Positions 19,417 to 28,811 of a stretch of 64,000 nucleotides of DNA are shown in pieces. The notes beneath the pieces were generated by a model, which saw only the letters and a list, made by a program, of their open reading frames with translations, was not told where the DNA came from and made no database searches. Position 1 is the first letter of the stretch. The number at the start of each line of letters is the position of its first letter. This DNA is from Candidatus Coprenecus avistercoris (GTDB lineage: Bacteria; Bacteroidota; Bacteroidia; Bacteroidales; UBA932). The DNA lies in assembly GCA_018712275.1 (NCBI GenBank), contig DVHI01000030.1, positions 49,391-113,390 of the forward strand, read 5' to 3'. The position numbers were made by a program, and so were the translations under genes.

Positions 19417-20846
19417 TGAGCCCAGCAGGAATATCATATAAGAAACTGGACTGGATTCTGATCGGCTGCTACGTCCTGCTGGCCGTATTCGGCTGGCTGA
19501 ACATCTACGCCTCGACATGGAGCGAGGAGGCCGAGGGGATATTCTCCCTTGCCTCGCGCAGCGGCAATCAGCTGATGTGGATAGGTGTGGCGGCGCTGAT
19601 TGCCGTCATTGTCCTATTCCTCAACACCCGGTTCTACCGGACGGCGTCATGGCCCCTGTACATCCTGTCAACCATACTCCTGGCGGCCGTACTGGTACTG
19701 GGCCACGAGGTCAACGGCTCCAAGTCCTGGCTGAGCCTGCCGGGAGGAATTGCCATACAGCCCTCAGAATTCTCCAAGATAGCCACCGCCCTCTGCCTTT
19801 CCCGGGTCATGGGCTCATACGGCTTCAACCTTACCAGGGCCGCCGACTTCCTGAAGGTGGCCGCCATCATCATTGTCCCGGTGGGACTGATAGCCCTCGA
19901 ACCGGACATAGGGACGATACTGGTGTACTGTTCACTGGCCTTCATGCTTTACAGGGAGGGACTGCCCGGAAGGATACTGGGATTTACCGGATACGCCGTC
20001 CTGCTGTTCCTGGTGACACTCAAATTCTCCCCCTTCGTCTCCATACTCCTGACTGTCGGCTCCATAGGAATCATCCGGACCCTGGCCTCACGTTCCCCGG
20101 TGAGGGTCTTCCTCATATATGCGGCCTTCATCACGGCGGCGGCCTTCATTCCCAGGCTGCTGTCGGTCGAGGCGGTCGCCCGTGTCACCGGCATGGCGGC
20201 GGAGTACTGGCTGCTTATCATCATTGCCCCCTTCCTCATCTGGTTCATTGTCCACAATGTCCGCAACAAGATGAAGGGCTGGGGCATCTATGTCCTGTCC
20301 CTGGTACTCTCCCTGGTCCTGGTATTCTCGGTGGACTTCATATTCCACAATGTACTTCAGCCGCACCACCGCGACAGGATAGAGAACCTTCTGGGCATAT
20401 CCCAGGACCTGATGGGAGCCGGGTACAATGTCAATCAGTCCAAGATAGCCATCGGGTCCGGAGGACTGACCGGCAAGGGCTTCCTGGAGGGGACACAGAC
20501 CAAGTTCAACTTCGTCCCGGAACAGAGCACAGACTTCATATTCTGCACCATCGGAGAGGAATGGGGCTTCATCGGCAGCATCACCGTACTGGTCCTCTAC
20601 CTAATCATCATACTGCGCATCGTTACATCGGCAGAGAGACAGAAAGACAGGGGTGCGCGGGTGTACAGCTACTGCGTGGCCTCAATCATCTTCATGCACG
20701 TGTTCGTCAATGTGGGCATGACCATAGGCATCATGCCGGTGGTGGGCATACCGCTGCCGCTGATAAGCTATGGAGGCTCGTCCTTCCTGACTTTCACGAT
20801 ACTGCTTTTCATCCATCTGAGATTTGACCTGGAAAGATGGAAATAG
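19416..20846 (+). CDS. rodA: Rod shape-determining protein RodA (SEDS family)
   Basis: Multi-TM; FVPEQSTDFIFCTIGEEWGFIGS; GIPLPLISYGGSSFLTF. Confidence 0.95.
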   Translation: MSPAGISYKKLDWILIGCYVLLAVFGWLNIYASTWSEEAEGIFSLASRSGNQLMWIGVAALIAVIVLFLNTRFYRTASWPLYILSTILLAAVLVLGHEVNGSKSWLSLPGGIAIQPSEFSKIATALCLSRVMGSYGFNLTRAADFLKVAAIIIVPVGLIALEPDIGTILVYCSLAFMLYREGLPGRILGFTGYAVLLFLVTLKFSPFVSILLTVGSIGIIRTLASRSPVRVFLIYAAFITAAAFIPRLLSVEAVARVTGMAAEYWLLIIIAPFLIWFIVHNVRNKMKGWGIYVLSLVLSLVLVFSVDFIFHNVLQPHHRDRIENLLGISQDLMGAGYNVNQSKIAIGSGGLTGKGFLEGTQTKFNFVPEQSTDFIFCTIGEEWGFIGSITVLVLYLIIILRIVTSAERQKDRGARVYSYCVASIIFMHVFVNVGMTIGIMPVVGIPLPLISYGGSSFLTFTILLFIHLRFDLERWK

Positions 20847-20923
20847 GTGCAGTATGAGTTGAAAAAATTACTACATTTGAGGTTTGTTAGAAAATCCTTT
20901 AAAATTCATAAAAAACACTGACT

Positions 20924-23746
20924 ATGCCACTCAATTTTGTAGACAGACACAACGGTCCGAGACAGTCTCAGATCAAGCACATGCTGGATGTCATCGGCGT
21001 GGGCTCCGTAGACGAGCTCATCAAGCAGACTATTCCCTCCGACATCCTGCTCAGCGAGCCCCTCAAGCTGGATGAGCACGTATCGGAGCATGCCTATCTG
21101 GCACGTCTCAAGGAAATAGCATCCAAGAACCGTAACTTCCGCTCGATGATAGGTCTGGGCTTCTACGGCACCGCATCACTGCCCGTAATCTCCCGCAACA
21201 TCTTCGAGAACCCCTCGTGGTACACCTCCTACACTCCCTATCAGGCCGAGATATCCCAGGGCCGTCTGGAGGCTCTCATCAACTTCCAGACCATGATCTC
21301 CTCCCTGACCGGCTTCCCCATGTCGAACTGCTCCATGCTGGACGACGCCACTGCCGCCGGTGAGGCCATGAGGATGATCCACGAGCTCCGTCCCCGCGAC
21401 GCCGTGAAGGCCGGAAAGAACACCTTCTTCGTGGACCGGAACATCTTCCCTCAGGTACTCTCGGTCATCGAGACCAGGGCCAAGGGTCTGGGCATAAAAG
21501 TAACCGTAGGCGACTGGAAGGAAGTCCTCGCAGCCGGTTTCGACCCCGAGTGCTACGGAGCGCTGCTCCAGTATCCCGCAGCTGACGGTGAGGTCCGCGA
21601 CTACACCGCATTCTGCGACGCAGCCCACAAGGCCGGCATGCTCGTGGCCGCCCACTGCGACATCCTCGCACTGGCAGTCATGAAGGAGCCCGCCGCATGG
21701 GGAGCCGACGTAGCTGTCGGAACTGCCCAGAGATTCGGACTCGGCATGGGTTACGGCGGTCCTACAGCAGGCTGGATGGCCACCCGCGACCAGTACAAGA
21801 GAAATATCCCCGGCCGTATCATCGGAGTCTCCGTTGACCGTCTCGGCAAGAATGCCCTCCGTCTCGCCCTCCAGACCCGCGAGCAGCACATCAAGAGGGA
21901 GAAGGCCACCTCGAACATCTGCACCGCCACAGCCCTGATGGCAGTGATGTCCGGCATGTACGCCGCATACCACGGACCCGAGGGTATCCGCGAGATAGCC
22001 ATGAATGCCTTCAACTACGCCCATGCTATGGCAGCCCTGCTCAGCAAGGGTGGCTACAGGCTCGCCAACGAGGACTTCTTCGACACCATCCGCGTGCTTG
22101 GCGTCAACGCGGGCGAGATCCGCGAGAAGGCCGAGGCCGCAGGCTTCAACTTCTACTATCCCGACGACCAGACCGTACAGATCTCCTTCGACGAGCTGTC
22201 CGACTGCGCTGAGGCCGTGAAGATCGCTGAAATCTTCGGAGTCAAGGCCGAGTGCGCCCGCGGCACCGAATATCCCGTGCCCATGAAGAGGGAGAGCGCC
22301 ATCCTCACCGAGAGCATCTTCAACAAGTACCACTCGGAGACCGAGATGATGCGCTACATCAAGAAACTCGAGCGCAAGGACATCTCCCTGACCCACTCCA
22401 TGATACCTCTGGGCTCCTGCACCATGAAGCTCAACGCCGCGGCCGAGATGCTGCCCCTGAGCTGGAGCGAGCTCACCGACGTGCATCCCTTCGCACCCAC
22501 ATGGCAGACCGAGGGCTACAACCAGATACTCTCCGAGCTGGAGCATGACCTCTGCGTCATCACGGGCTTTGACCGCTGCTCCCTGCAGCCCAACTCCGGC
22601 GCCGCAGGTGAGTATGCCGGCCTGATGACCATCCGCCGCTATCTCGAGGCTCAGGGACAGGGCTCGCGCAACACCGTCATCATCCCTACCTCCGCTCACG
22701 GAACCAACCCTGCCAGCGCCGCCATGGCCGGATTCAACATCGTCCTGGTCGGCTGCGACGAGCACGGCAACATCAACGTGGACGAGCTGCGCCAGAAGGC
22801 CGAGGCCAACAAGGACAGCCTCGCCGGCATCATGATCACCTATCCTTCGACCCACGGAGTATTCGAGGTCAAGATCCGCGAGATCTGCAACATCATCCAC
22901 GAGAACGGCGGTCAGGTCTACATGGACGGAGCCAATATGAACGGCCAGGTCGGCATCACCAACCCCGGCTTCATCGGCGCCGACGTATGCCACCTCAACC
23001 TGCACAAGACCTTCGCCATGCCTCACGGCGGCGGCGGTCCCGGAGTAGGAGCCATCTGCGTGGCAGCCCACCTCTCGCCCTATGTACCCGGACATCCCGT
23101 AATGCCTCAGTGCGGCGGTCATGACGTGACTGCAGTGGCATCGGCTCCCTACGGCAGCCCCCTGCTCGCCCCCATCACCCACGCCTACATCAAGCTGCTC
23201 GGTCCCGACGGACTGCGCAAGGCTACCGAGATGGCCATCGTCAATGCCAACTACCTTGCATCACGTCTGTCCAAGGAGTTCAACATCTACTACACCGGAG
23301 TCACCGGCCGCGTGGCACACGAGTGCATCGTAGACCTGCAGAACTTCAAGGCCGACTACGGGGTAGACGCCACCGACATCGCAAAACGCCTGATGGACTA
23401 CGGCTTCCATGCTCCTACCCTCTCCTTCCCCGTACACGAGACCCTGATGGTGGAGCCCACCGAAAGCGAGTCCCTCGAGGAACTCGACCGCTTCGTGGAC
23501 GCCATGATCAGCATCAAGAGAGAGTGCGAGGCCATCAAGGAAGGCAAGGCCGACAAGACCGACAACGTCGTAAAGATGGCACCTCACACCGCCGAGGAGG
23601 TATGCTCCGACTCCTGGAACCATCCCTACCCCCGCGAAGAGGCCGCCTATCCCCTCGAGTGGATCCGCGACAACAAGTTCTGGCCTGCCTGCGCAAGGGT
23701 GGACAACGGCTACGGAGACCGCAATCTGGCTCCTGTAGTGAAATAA
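20924..23746 (+). CDS. gcvP: Glycine dehydrogenase (decarboxylating), P protein, single polypeptide
   Basis: [50 protein letters not shown]-type PLP site ([12 protein letters not shown]); 940 aa. Confidence 0.97.
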   Translation: [940 protein letters not shown]

Positions 23747-23768
23747 CGGGCACACCTGAGATTTAGTC

Positions 23769-23811
23769 AATGAGGCTGTGGCTGGAAACATCTTTCGGGC
23801 ACAGCCTCATT
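23769..23811 (+). terminator. Rho-independent-type terminator after gcvP
   Basis: AATGAGGCTGTG (23769-23780) pairs with CACAGCCTCATT (23800-23811), followed by a T-rich tract. Confidence 0.8.
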
Positions 23812-23834
23812 CTCAATTTTAAACACACCTTACT

Positions 23835-26753
23835 ATGAATGACATCCTACTGTCCGGACTTCTGAATCTCTTCGCCCTCTTCGGCGCAGTGAACAGGACC
23901 GACAAGAGCCGGTCCCTGCAGATGCTCTCCAACTACCTGACCAAGCACTTCGGCGTCAGGATGCTGGACGACTACCTACCGCTGTACTCTGACCTGAGGG
24001 ACTTCTACGACATATCCCCGGAACTGGACAAGGACGCCATTATAGAAGGTATCTGCAGCAACATCAAGCATAAGATATCCCGCGAGGACCAGACCCTGAT
24101 GCTGCTGCGTCTGATGGAATTCTGCGATCCCACTCCGGGCTCCGGTAAAGGAGAGAGTATCGCGGAGGAGAACATGCAGATATTCCGCAAGGTGGCCGAG
24201 CTCTTCGAAGTGGACGGAGACATCTTTGCGGACTTCGTATGCTATGTTTCCGGAGAGACCAACGCACATGTGCTCACCCTCACCCGCGATGGGATGAACG
24301 GCGAGCTGCGCCTGATCAACCTTGAGAGATACAACAAGATTCTCTTCAGTTACAATGGCCCCGACACAGTGCTGATGAACGACATCCCCGTCCTTCCGGG
24401 CACATTCCTCGTATGGCAGCAGAGCGGCGTGCTCAAAAGCAGGCACATGCTCCCGCTCTACTACAGCAACATCTCCGCCCTGTACGACACCGGATGCCGG
24501 AAACACGAGATAGTCCTCTCCGGCAGAGACATCAACTTCCGTTTTCCCGGAAGCGACAACGGCATGCACGACCTCACATTCGACCTGCGCAGCGGACAGC
24601 TGGTAGCCGTCATGGGAGGCAGCGGAACCGGCAAGTCCACACTGCTGTCCCTGCTAAACGGCACCATACCGCCCGACAGCGGCTCCATCACCCTCAACGG
24701 CAGGGACATCTCCGACCCCAAGGTCAAGGACCTGATCGGTTTTGTACCGCAGGACGACCTGCTGATCGAGGAACTGACAGTCTACGAGAACCTGATGTTC
24801 ACCGCCCGCCTCTGCTTCGCCGACCTGAGCATGGAGGAGATATCCGCCAGGGTGGACACCATACTCCGGGAACTCGGCCTTGAGAGCACCAAGCATCTGA
24901 AAGTCGGCTCACCTATCCACAAATACATCTCCGGAGGCCAGCGCAAGCGGCTCAACATAGCCCTGGAGCTCATCCGCGAGCCCGCCGTCCTCTTCCTCGA
25001 CGAGCCCACATCCGGACTGTCATCCTCCGACTCCGAGAAAGTAATCAACCTGCTCAAGGAACAGACCTATAAAGGACGGCTGATAGTGGTCAATATCCAC
25101 CAGCCCTCCTCCGACATATTCAAGCTCTTCGACCGGCTGTGGCTGCTCGACAGAGGCGGCTATCCGGTTTACGACGGCAATCCGATCGAGGCCGTCACCT
25201 ACTTCAAGCGGGCTGCCAACTACGCCGACGCAGAAGTAAGCACCTGCTCCCTCTGCGGCAATGTCAATCCCGAGATCATCCTCAACATCATAGACGAGAA
25301 AGCCCTGGACGACAGCGGCCGGATCACCGACAAGCGGAAAGTTCCGCCACAGGAATGGCACAGGATGTACCTCGAGCGGGCGGACAGCAGCGCCCCCGTG
25401 GAGCAGAGGGACATACCTGAGACCGAGCAGAAACGCCCGTCCAGGCTGCGGCAGCTGCTGATTTTCCTGCAGAGGAACCTGCGGACCAAGCTTCCCGACA
25501 CCCAGTACCTGCTCATCACCCTGGCCGAGACCCCGCTGCTCGCCCTGATAGTAGCCCTGCTGACCCGGTACGCCCCGGAGACAGGCTATACGGTGATGGA
25601 CAACAAGAATTTCGTATCCTACATCTTCATGGCCGTCATCGTGGCCATCTTCGCAGGGATGACCGTCAGCGCCGAGGAGATATTCAAGGACAGAGCCCTG
25701 CTCAAGCGGGAGAAGTTCCTGCGGCTGTCCCGTTCCTCCTACCTCTGGTCCAAGATATTGTACCTGGGAGGAGTATCCCTTATCCAGACACTCCTGTTCA
25801 TCCTGGTCGGGAACACCGTCATGGGCGTAAGCTTCGGCTTCTGGTTCTGGTGGCTGATTCTCTTCCTATCAGCCGTGCTGGCCAACCTCACCGGCCTCAT
25901 CCTCTCCCAGTCCCTGAGTTCGATAGTCTCGATATACATCACCATACCCCTGCTGCTCATACCCCAGATACTGCTCTGCGGTCTGGTGGTCAAGTTCGAG
26001 GACCTCACACCGCGCTCCACCACAGGGAACGTACCGGTAATCGGGGACGTGATTCCCTCGCGGTGGGCCTTCGAAGCCCTGGCTGTCAGTTCATTTGCCT
26101 ACAATGATTTCGAGAGGGACATATTCGGATACGACAAGGTCAAGTACCAGACCCAATACTACCGCACCGCATACATCAGCGAACTGGACTCGAGGCTGGA
26201 GAATGCCGACAGCACGGACCTGGAGACAGTTCGCCGCGGAATACCGGTACTCTGGGACCGGTTCGACATCAGGCCATATGAGGGCCGGCTGGAAGACATC
26301 CGCTACGGGACATTCGACACGACTCTACGGGCAGACATCAGGGAATGGCTGACTTACGCAGAAGACACTCTGGGGACAATAGGCACCGGAGCCACCCTCG
26401 CTGCCGACCGGATTCTTACGGACTACCGGGACAAATACGGACGGGAAGCGTTGCTTGAGCTGCGCAGGGACAACTGGAACAATTTTCTGGAGTCTCTGGT
26501 CATCAATTCTGCCTCGGATGTGCTGTACACCGTCATCGACGGGACCATTGTGCCCAGAGCCGGGCAAGTATGGCTCGACCCTCCCTCCCATAACGGCAGG
26601 GCCCCGTTCTACAGTTCGACCAAAATTGTAGGAAATCTGAAAATCAGCACCCTGGCATACAATACAGGGATTCTTGTCCTTATGTGCCTGAGTGCCGGAT
26701 TACTGCTCTTCCTGGATATTCCCGGAAGGTTCCTGAGAAAACGTGGAAATTAG
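23835..26753 (+). CDS. ABC transporter, fused ATPase/permease (ABCG/ABC-2 type) with uncharacterised N-terminal domain and extracytoplasmic loop
   Basis: Walker A GGSGTGKSTLLSLLNG; signature YISGGQRKRLNIALELI; Walker B VLFLDEPTSGLSS; C-terminal TM segments. Confidence 0.88.
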   Translation: MNDILLSGLLNLFALFGAVNRTDKSRSLQMLSNYLTKHFGVRMLDDYLPLYSDLRDFYDISPELDKDAIIEGICSNIKHKISREDQTLMLLRLMEFCDPTPGSGKGESIAEENMQIFRKVAELFEVDGDIFADFVCYVSGETNAHVLTLTRDGMNGELRLINLERYNKILFSYNGPDTVLMNDIPVLPGTFLVWQQSGVLKSRHMLPLYYSNISALYDTGCRKHEIVLSGRDINFRFPGSDNGMHDLTFDLRSGQLVAVMGGSGTGKSTLLSLLNGTIPPDSGSITLNGRDISDPKVKDLIGFVPQDDLLIEELTVYENLMFTARLCFADLSMEEISARVDTILRELGLESTKHLKVGSPIHKYISGGQRKRLNIALELIREPAVLFLDEPTSGLSSSDSEKVINLLKEQTYKGRLIVVNIHQPSSDIFKLFDRLWLLDRGGYPVYDGNPIEAVTYFKRAANYADAEVSTCSLCGNVNPEIILNIIDEKALDDSGRITDKRKVPPQEWHRMYLERADSSAPVEQRDIPETEQKRPSRLRQLLIFLQRNLRTKLPDTQYLLITLAETPLLALIVALLTRYAPETGYTVMDNKNFVSYIFMAVIVAIFAGMTVSAEEIFKDRALLKREKFLRLSRSSYLWSKILYLGGVSLIQTLLFILVGNTVMGVSFGFWFWWLILFLSAVLANLTGLILSQSLSSIVSIYITIPLLLIPQILLCGLVVKFEDLTPRSTTGNVPVIGDVIPSRWAFEALAVSSFAYNDFERDIFGYDKVKYQTQYYRTAYISELDSRLENADSTDLETVRRGIPVLWDRFDIRPYEGRLEDIRYGTFDTTLRADIREWLTYAEDTLGTIGTGATLAADRILTDYRDKYGREALLELRRDNWNNFLESLVINSASDVLYTVIDGTIVPRAGQVWLDPPSHNGRAPFYSSTKIVGNLKISTLAYNTGILVLMCLSAGLLLFLDIPGRFLRKRGN

Positions 26754-26776
26754 TTGCTATTTTTTACAAAACATCC

Positions 26777-26784
26777 TATCTTTG
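26777..26784 (+). promoter_or_regulatory. Bacteroidetes -7 element TATCTTTG upstream of the 26837 lipoprotein
   Basis: TAnnTTTG consensus in the intergenic region, 53 nt before the ATG. Confidence 0.5.
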
Positions 26785-26836
26785 CTCGGTAAAATATTTT
26801 TTTAGGAAAATAACTATCAAATAATATCTAACCGCG

Positions 26837-27631
26837 ATGAAAAAAATCACTCTCATCTTAGCTGCCGCCATGACGGTACTTGTGTGCGCCTGCGGCAACA
26901 ATCAAGGCAACAAGAAAAAATCCGAGACCAAAACCAACGTAGAAGAGCAGTACATCAAGGCTGATCTCAAGATCAAGCTCGACTCCCTCGTTAAGGAAAT
27001 GGGACGTCTCTCTACTCCCGTCATCGTCGATATCCAGAACGGAGAAATCACTCTTACAGACAAGGAGAAGAGGAACAAACCCGCATACCTTCTCCCTGCA
27101 TCCAAGGCAGACGAGGCCGTTACCCTCAACGAGAAATACAGAGCAGTGGTCATGCTGGGATGCGACATGACAGTCGCCCAACTCTACGGCATGCCTGTCG
27201 ACAGCTACAAGCAGGCCATTGCCAAGCTGCAGGCCGACATCAATAATCCCGCCTTCGGCAACGCCCAGTCAGAGGAGTCTCTCGAGTCCAGAATAGAGAA
27301 ATTCTACAACGAGTCCGTAAAGGCCGGTACAGTCAACCTTTTCTGGGAGGCCGTAGTTGCCGGTACCGTAGAGCAGCTCTTCATCATCACTCAGAACATC
27401 GACAAGTTCCTGCCCTGCTTCGATGACAAGGCCGCTTCAGAGGTTTCCTATCGTTTCATCCTCGTACACGAGGGTATCAAGTCCCTGATTCCCTACCATC
27501 CCGAGCTTGAACAGCTCCAGACCATTCTGAAGCCTCTCGAGGTAATCAACGCCACCAACACAGCCGAGCTCCGCGACCAGCTCCTCGAGCTCAAGGGCGC
27601 TATCGAGAATGCACGTGACCAGCTCCTCTAG
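26837..27631 (+). CDS. Hypothetical lipoprotein
   Basis: Signal peptide with lipobox-like LVCAC; own promoter and strong terminator; no family recognised. Confidence 0.8.
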   Translation: MKKITLILAAAMTVLVCACGNNQGNKKKSETKTNVEEQYIKADLKIKLDSLVKEMGRLSTPVIVDIQNGEITLTDKEKRNKPAYLLPASKADEAVTLNEKYRAVVMLGCDMTVAQLYGMPVDSYKQAIAKLQADINNPAFGNAQSEESLESRIEKFYNESVKAGTVNLFWEAVVAGTVEQLFIITQNIDKFLPCFDDKAASEVSYRFILVHEGIKSLIPYHPELEQLQTILKPLEVINATNTAELRDQLLELKGAIENARDQLL

Positions 27632-27660
27632 TCCACGGACATAACACACCATAGCAAAAA

Positions 27661-27687
27661 GCGGCGGGGAAAAACCCCGCCGCTTTT
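27661..27687 (+). terminator. Intrinsic terminator, possibly bidirectional (convergent genes)
   Basis: GCGGCGGGG-AAAAA-CCCCGCCGC followed by TTTT and preceded by AAAAA. Confidence 0.9.
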
Positions 27688-27708
27688 CGTCATAATAGAC
27701 AACACACT

Positions 27709-28809
27709 CTACCGCATCTTGCGCCATGCCCATACGATATAGGCTATGACAAAGGGAATCGCTATGGACACCCAGGCCATCACCTTGAGGGTGAAGAGGC
27801 TCGAAGAGCTGTTGTAGAGAGTCAGGGAGCTCTGCAGGTCCACGGTCGATACGTAGTAGGCAGTGTCATTGAAACCGGCGCAGAGCAGGATGGCCCAGAC
27901 AGCCAGCAAGGCTCCGCCGCCTACGATGTAGAAGTTCTGTCTGACTCCCTTGCCGAGGAAATGCCTTGCAAGTCCGGCGAGTACGAGCACCACTCCTGAC
28001 AGGAACACTACGGCTATCCACCAGGTGTGCAGCATATTGTGCAGATACTTGAAAGGCTCGGCAGATATTGTGCCTGTAGCGGGATCCACCGCATATCCGG
28101 TCTTGAGGAACATCCACAGCACGAAAGCCACGAAAGCCAGGACAAATGCAGGAGCCGTGATCATTAGCCTCTTACGGCATTTCTCCGCAAATGCACCTAC
28201 ATCCGGTTTCATCAGAAGGTAGAGCAGTCCAAGGGTCCTGGCAGCCAGGAATACCACTACTCCAAGAAGCAGGTTCATCGGATTTGCCAGAGCATCCAGT
28301 CCGTGCCAGCCGTTTGCCCAGCGGGAAATGGCCGGAGACGCAGCATCCGTTATGGACACCTTGTCCACCGTAAAGGCCCCGCCGGTGAAGAAAGTACCGA
28401 CAGCCACCCCGAGCAGGAATGTTCCGAGAGCACCGTTGAGAAAGAGGAATATCTCAAATGTACGGGCGCCGAAGAGGTTGCCTGCAGCCTTGCGGTATTC
28501 GAAGGAGAATGACTGAATTACGAAAAGCAGCAGAATACAGATCCACAGCCAGTAGGCACCGCCGAAACTGGTGGAGTAGAACAGGGGGAAGGATGCGAAG
28601 GCGGCACCTCCGAAAGTCACGAGGGTCGTGAAGGTTATTTCCCATTTATGCCCTGCATATTTTACTACAAAATCCTTTTCCTCCTCTGAGGAAGCAGTGC
28701 GGAGCAGCAGACCCTGTGCTCCCTGTACGAACAGCAGGAACACTAAAATAGCTCCGAGAAGGGCAACCAGGGCCCACCAGTAATGTTGCAGAAAATACAG
28801 TGTATCCAT
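27709..28809 (-). CDS. cydB: Cytochrome bd ubiquinol oxidase subunit II
   Basis: Multi-TM; adjacent to cydA; WALVALLGAILVFLLFVQGAQ; YNSSSSLFTLKVM. Confidence 0.93.
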   Translation of the reverse strand: MDTLYFLQHYWWALVALLGAILVFLLFVQGAQGLLLRTASSEEEKDFVVKYAGHKWEITFTTLVTFGGAAFASFPLFYSTSFGGAYWLWICILLLFVIQSFSFEYRKAAGNLFGARTFEIFLFLNGALGTFLLGVAVGTFFTGGAFTVDKVSITDAASPAISRWANGWHGLDALANPMNLLLGVVVFLAARTLGLLYLLMKPDVGAFAEKCRKRLMITAPAFVLAFVAFVLWMFLKTGYAVDPATGTISAEPFKYLHNMLHTWWIAVVFLSGVVLVLAGLARHFLGKGVRQNFYIVGGGALLAVWAILLCAGFNDTAYYVSTVDLQSSLTLYNSSSSLFTLKVMAWVSIAIPFVIAYIVWAWRKMR

Positions 28810-28811
28810 AA

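Noticed and set aside
13568-20846. purH-mreBCD-mrdA-rodA block as a novel cluster
   Set aside because: Standard Bacteroidetes synteny; nothing unexplained seen.
20847-20923. Possible glycine riboswitch upstream of gcvP
   Set aside because: Spacer is only ~77 nt and AT-rich, with no recognisable aptamer core; more consistent with a simple promoter.
21176-23182. 668-aa antisense ORF opposite gcvP
   Set aside because: Shadow ORF of a GC-rich, highly conserved gene; translation is low-complexity with no domain. gcvP on the plus strand is unambiguous.
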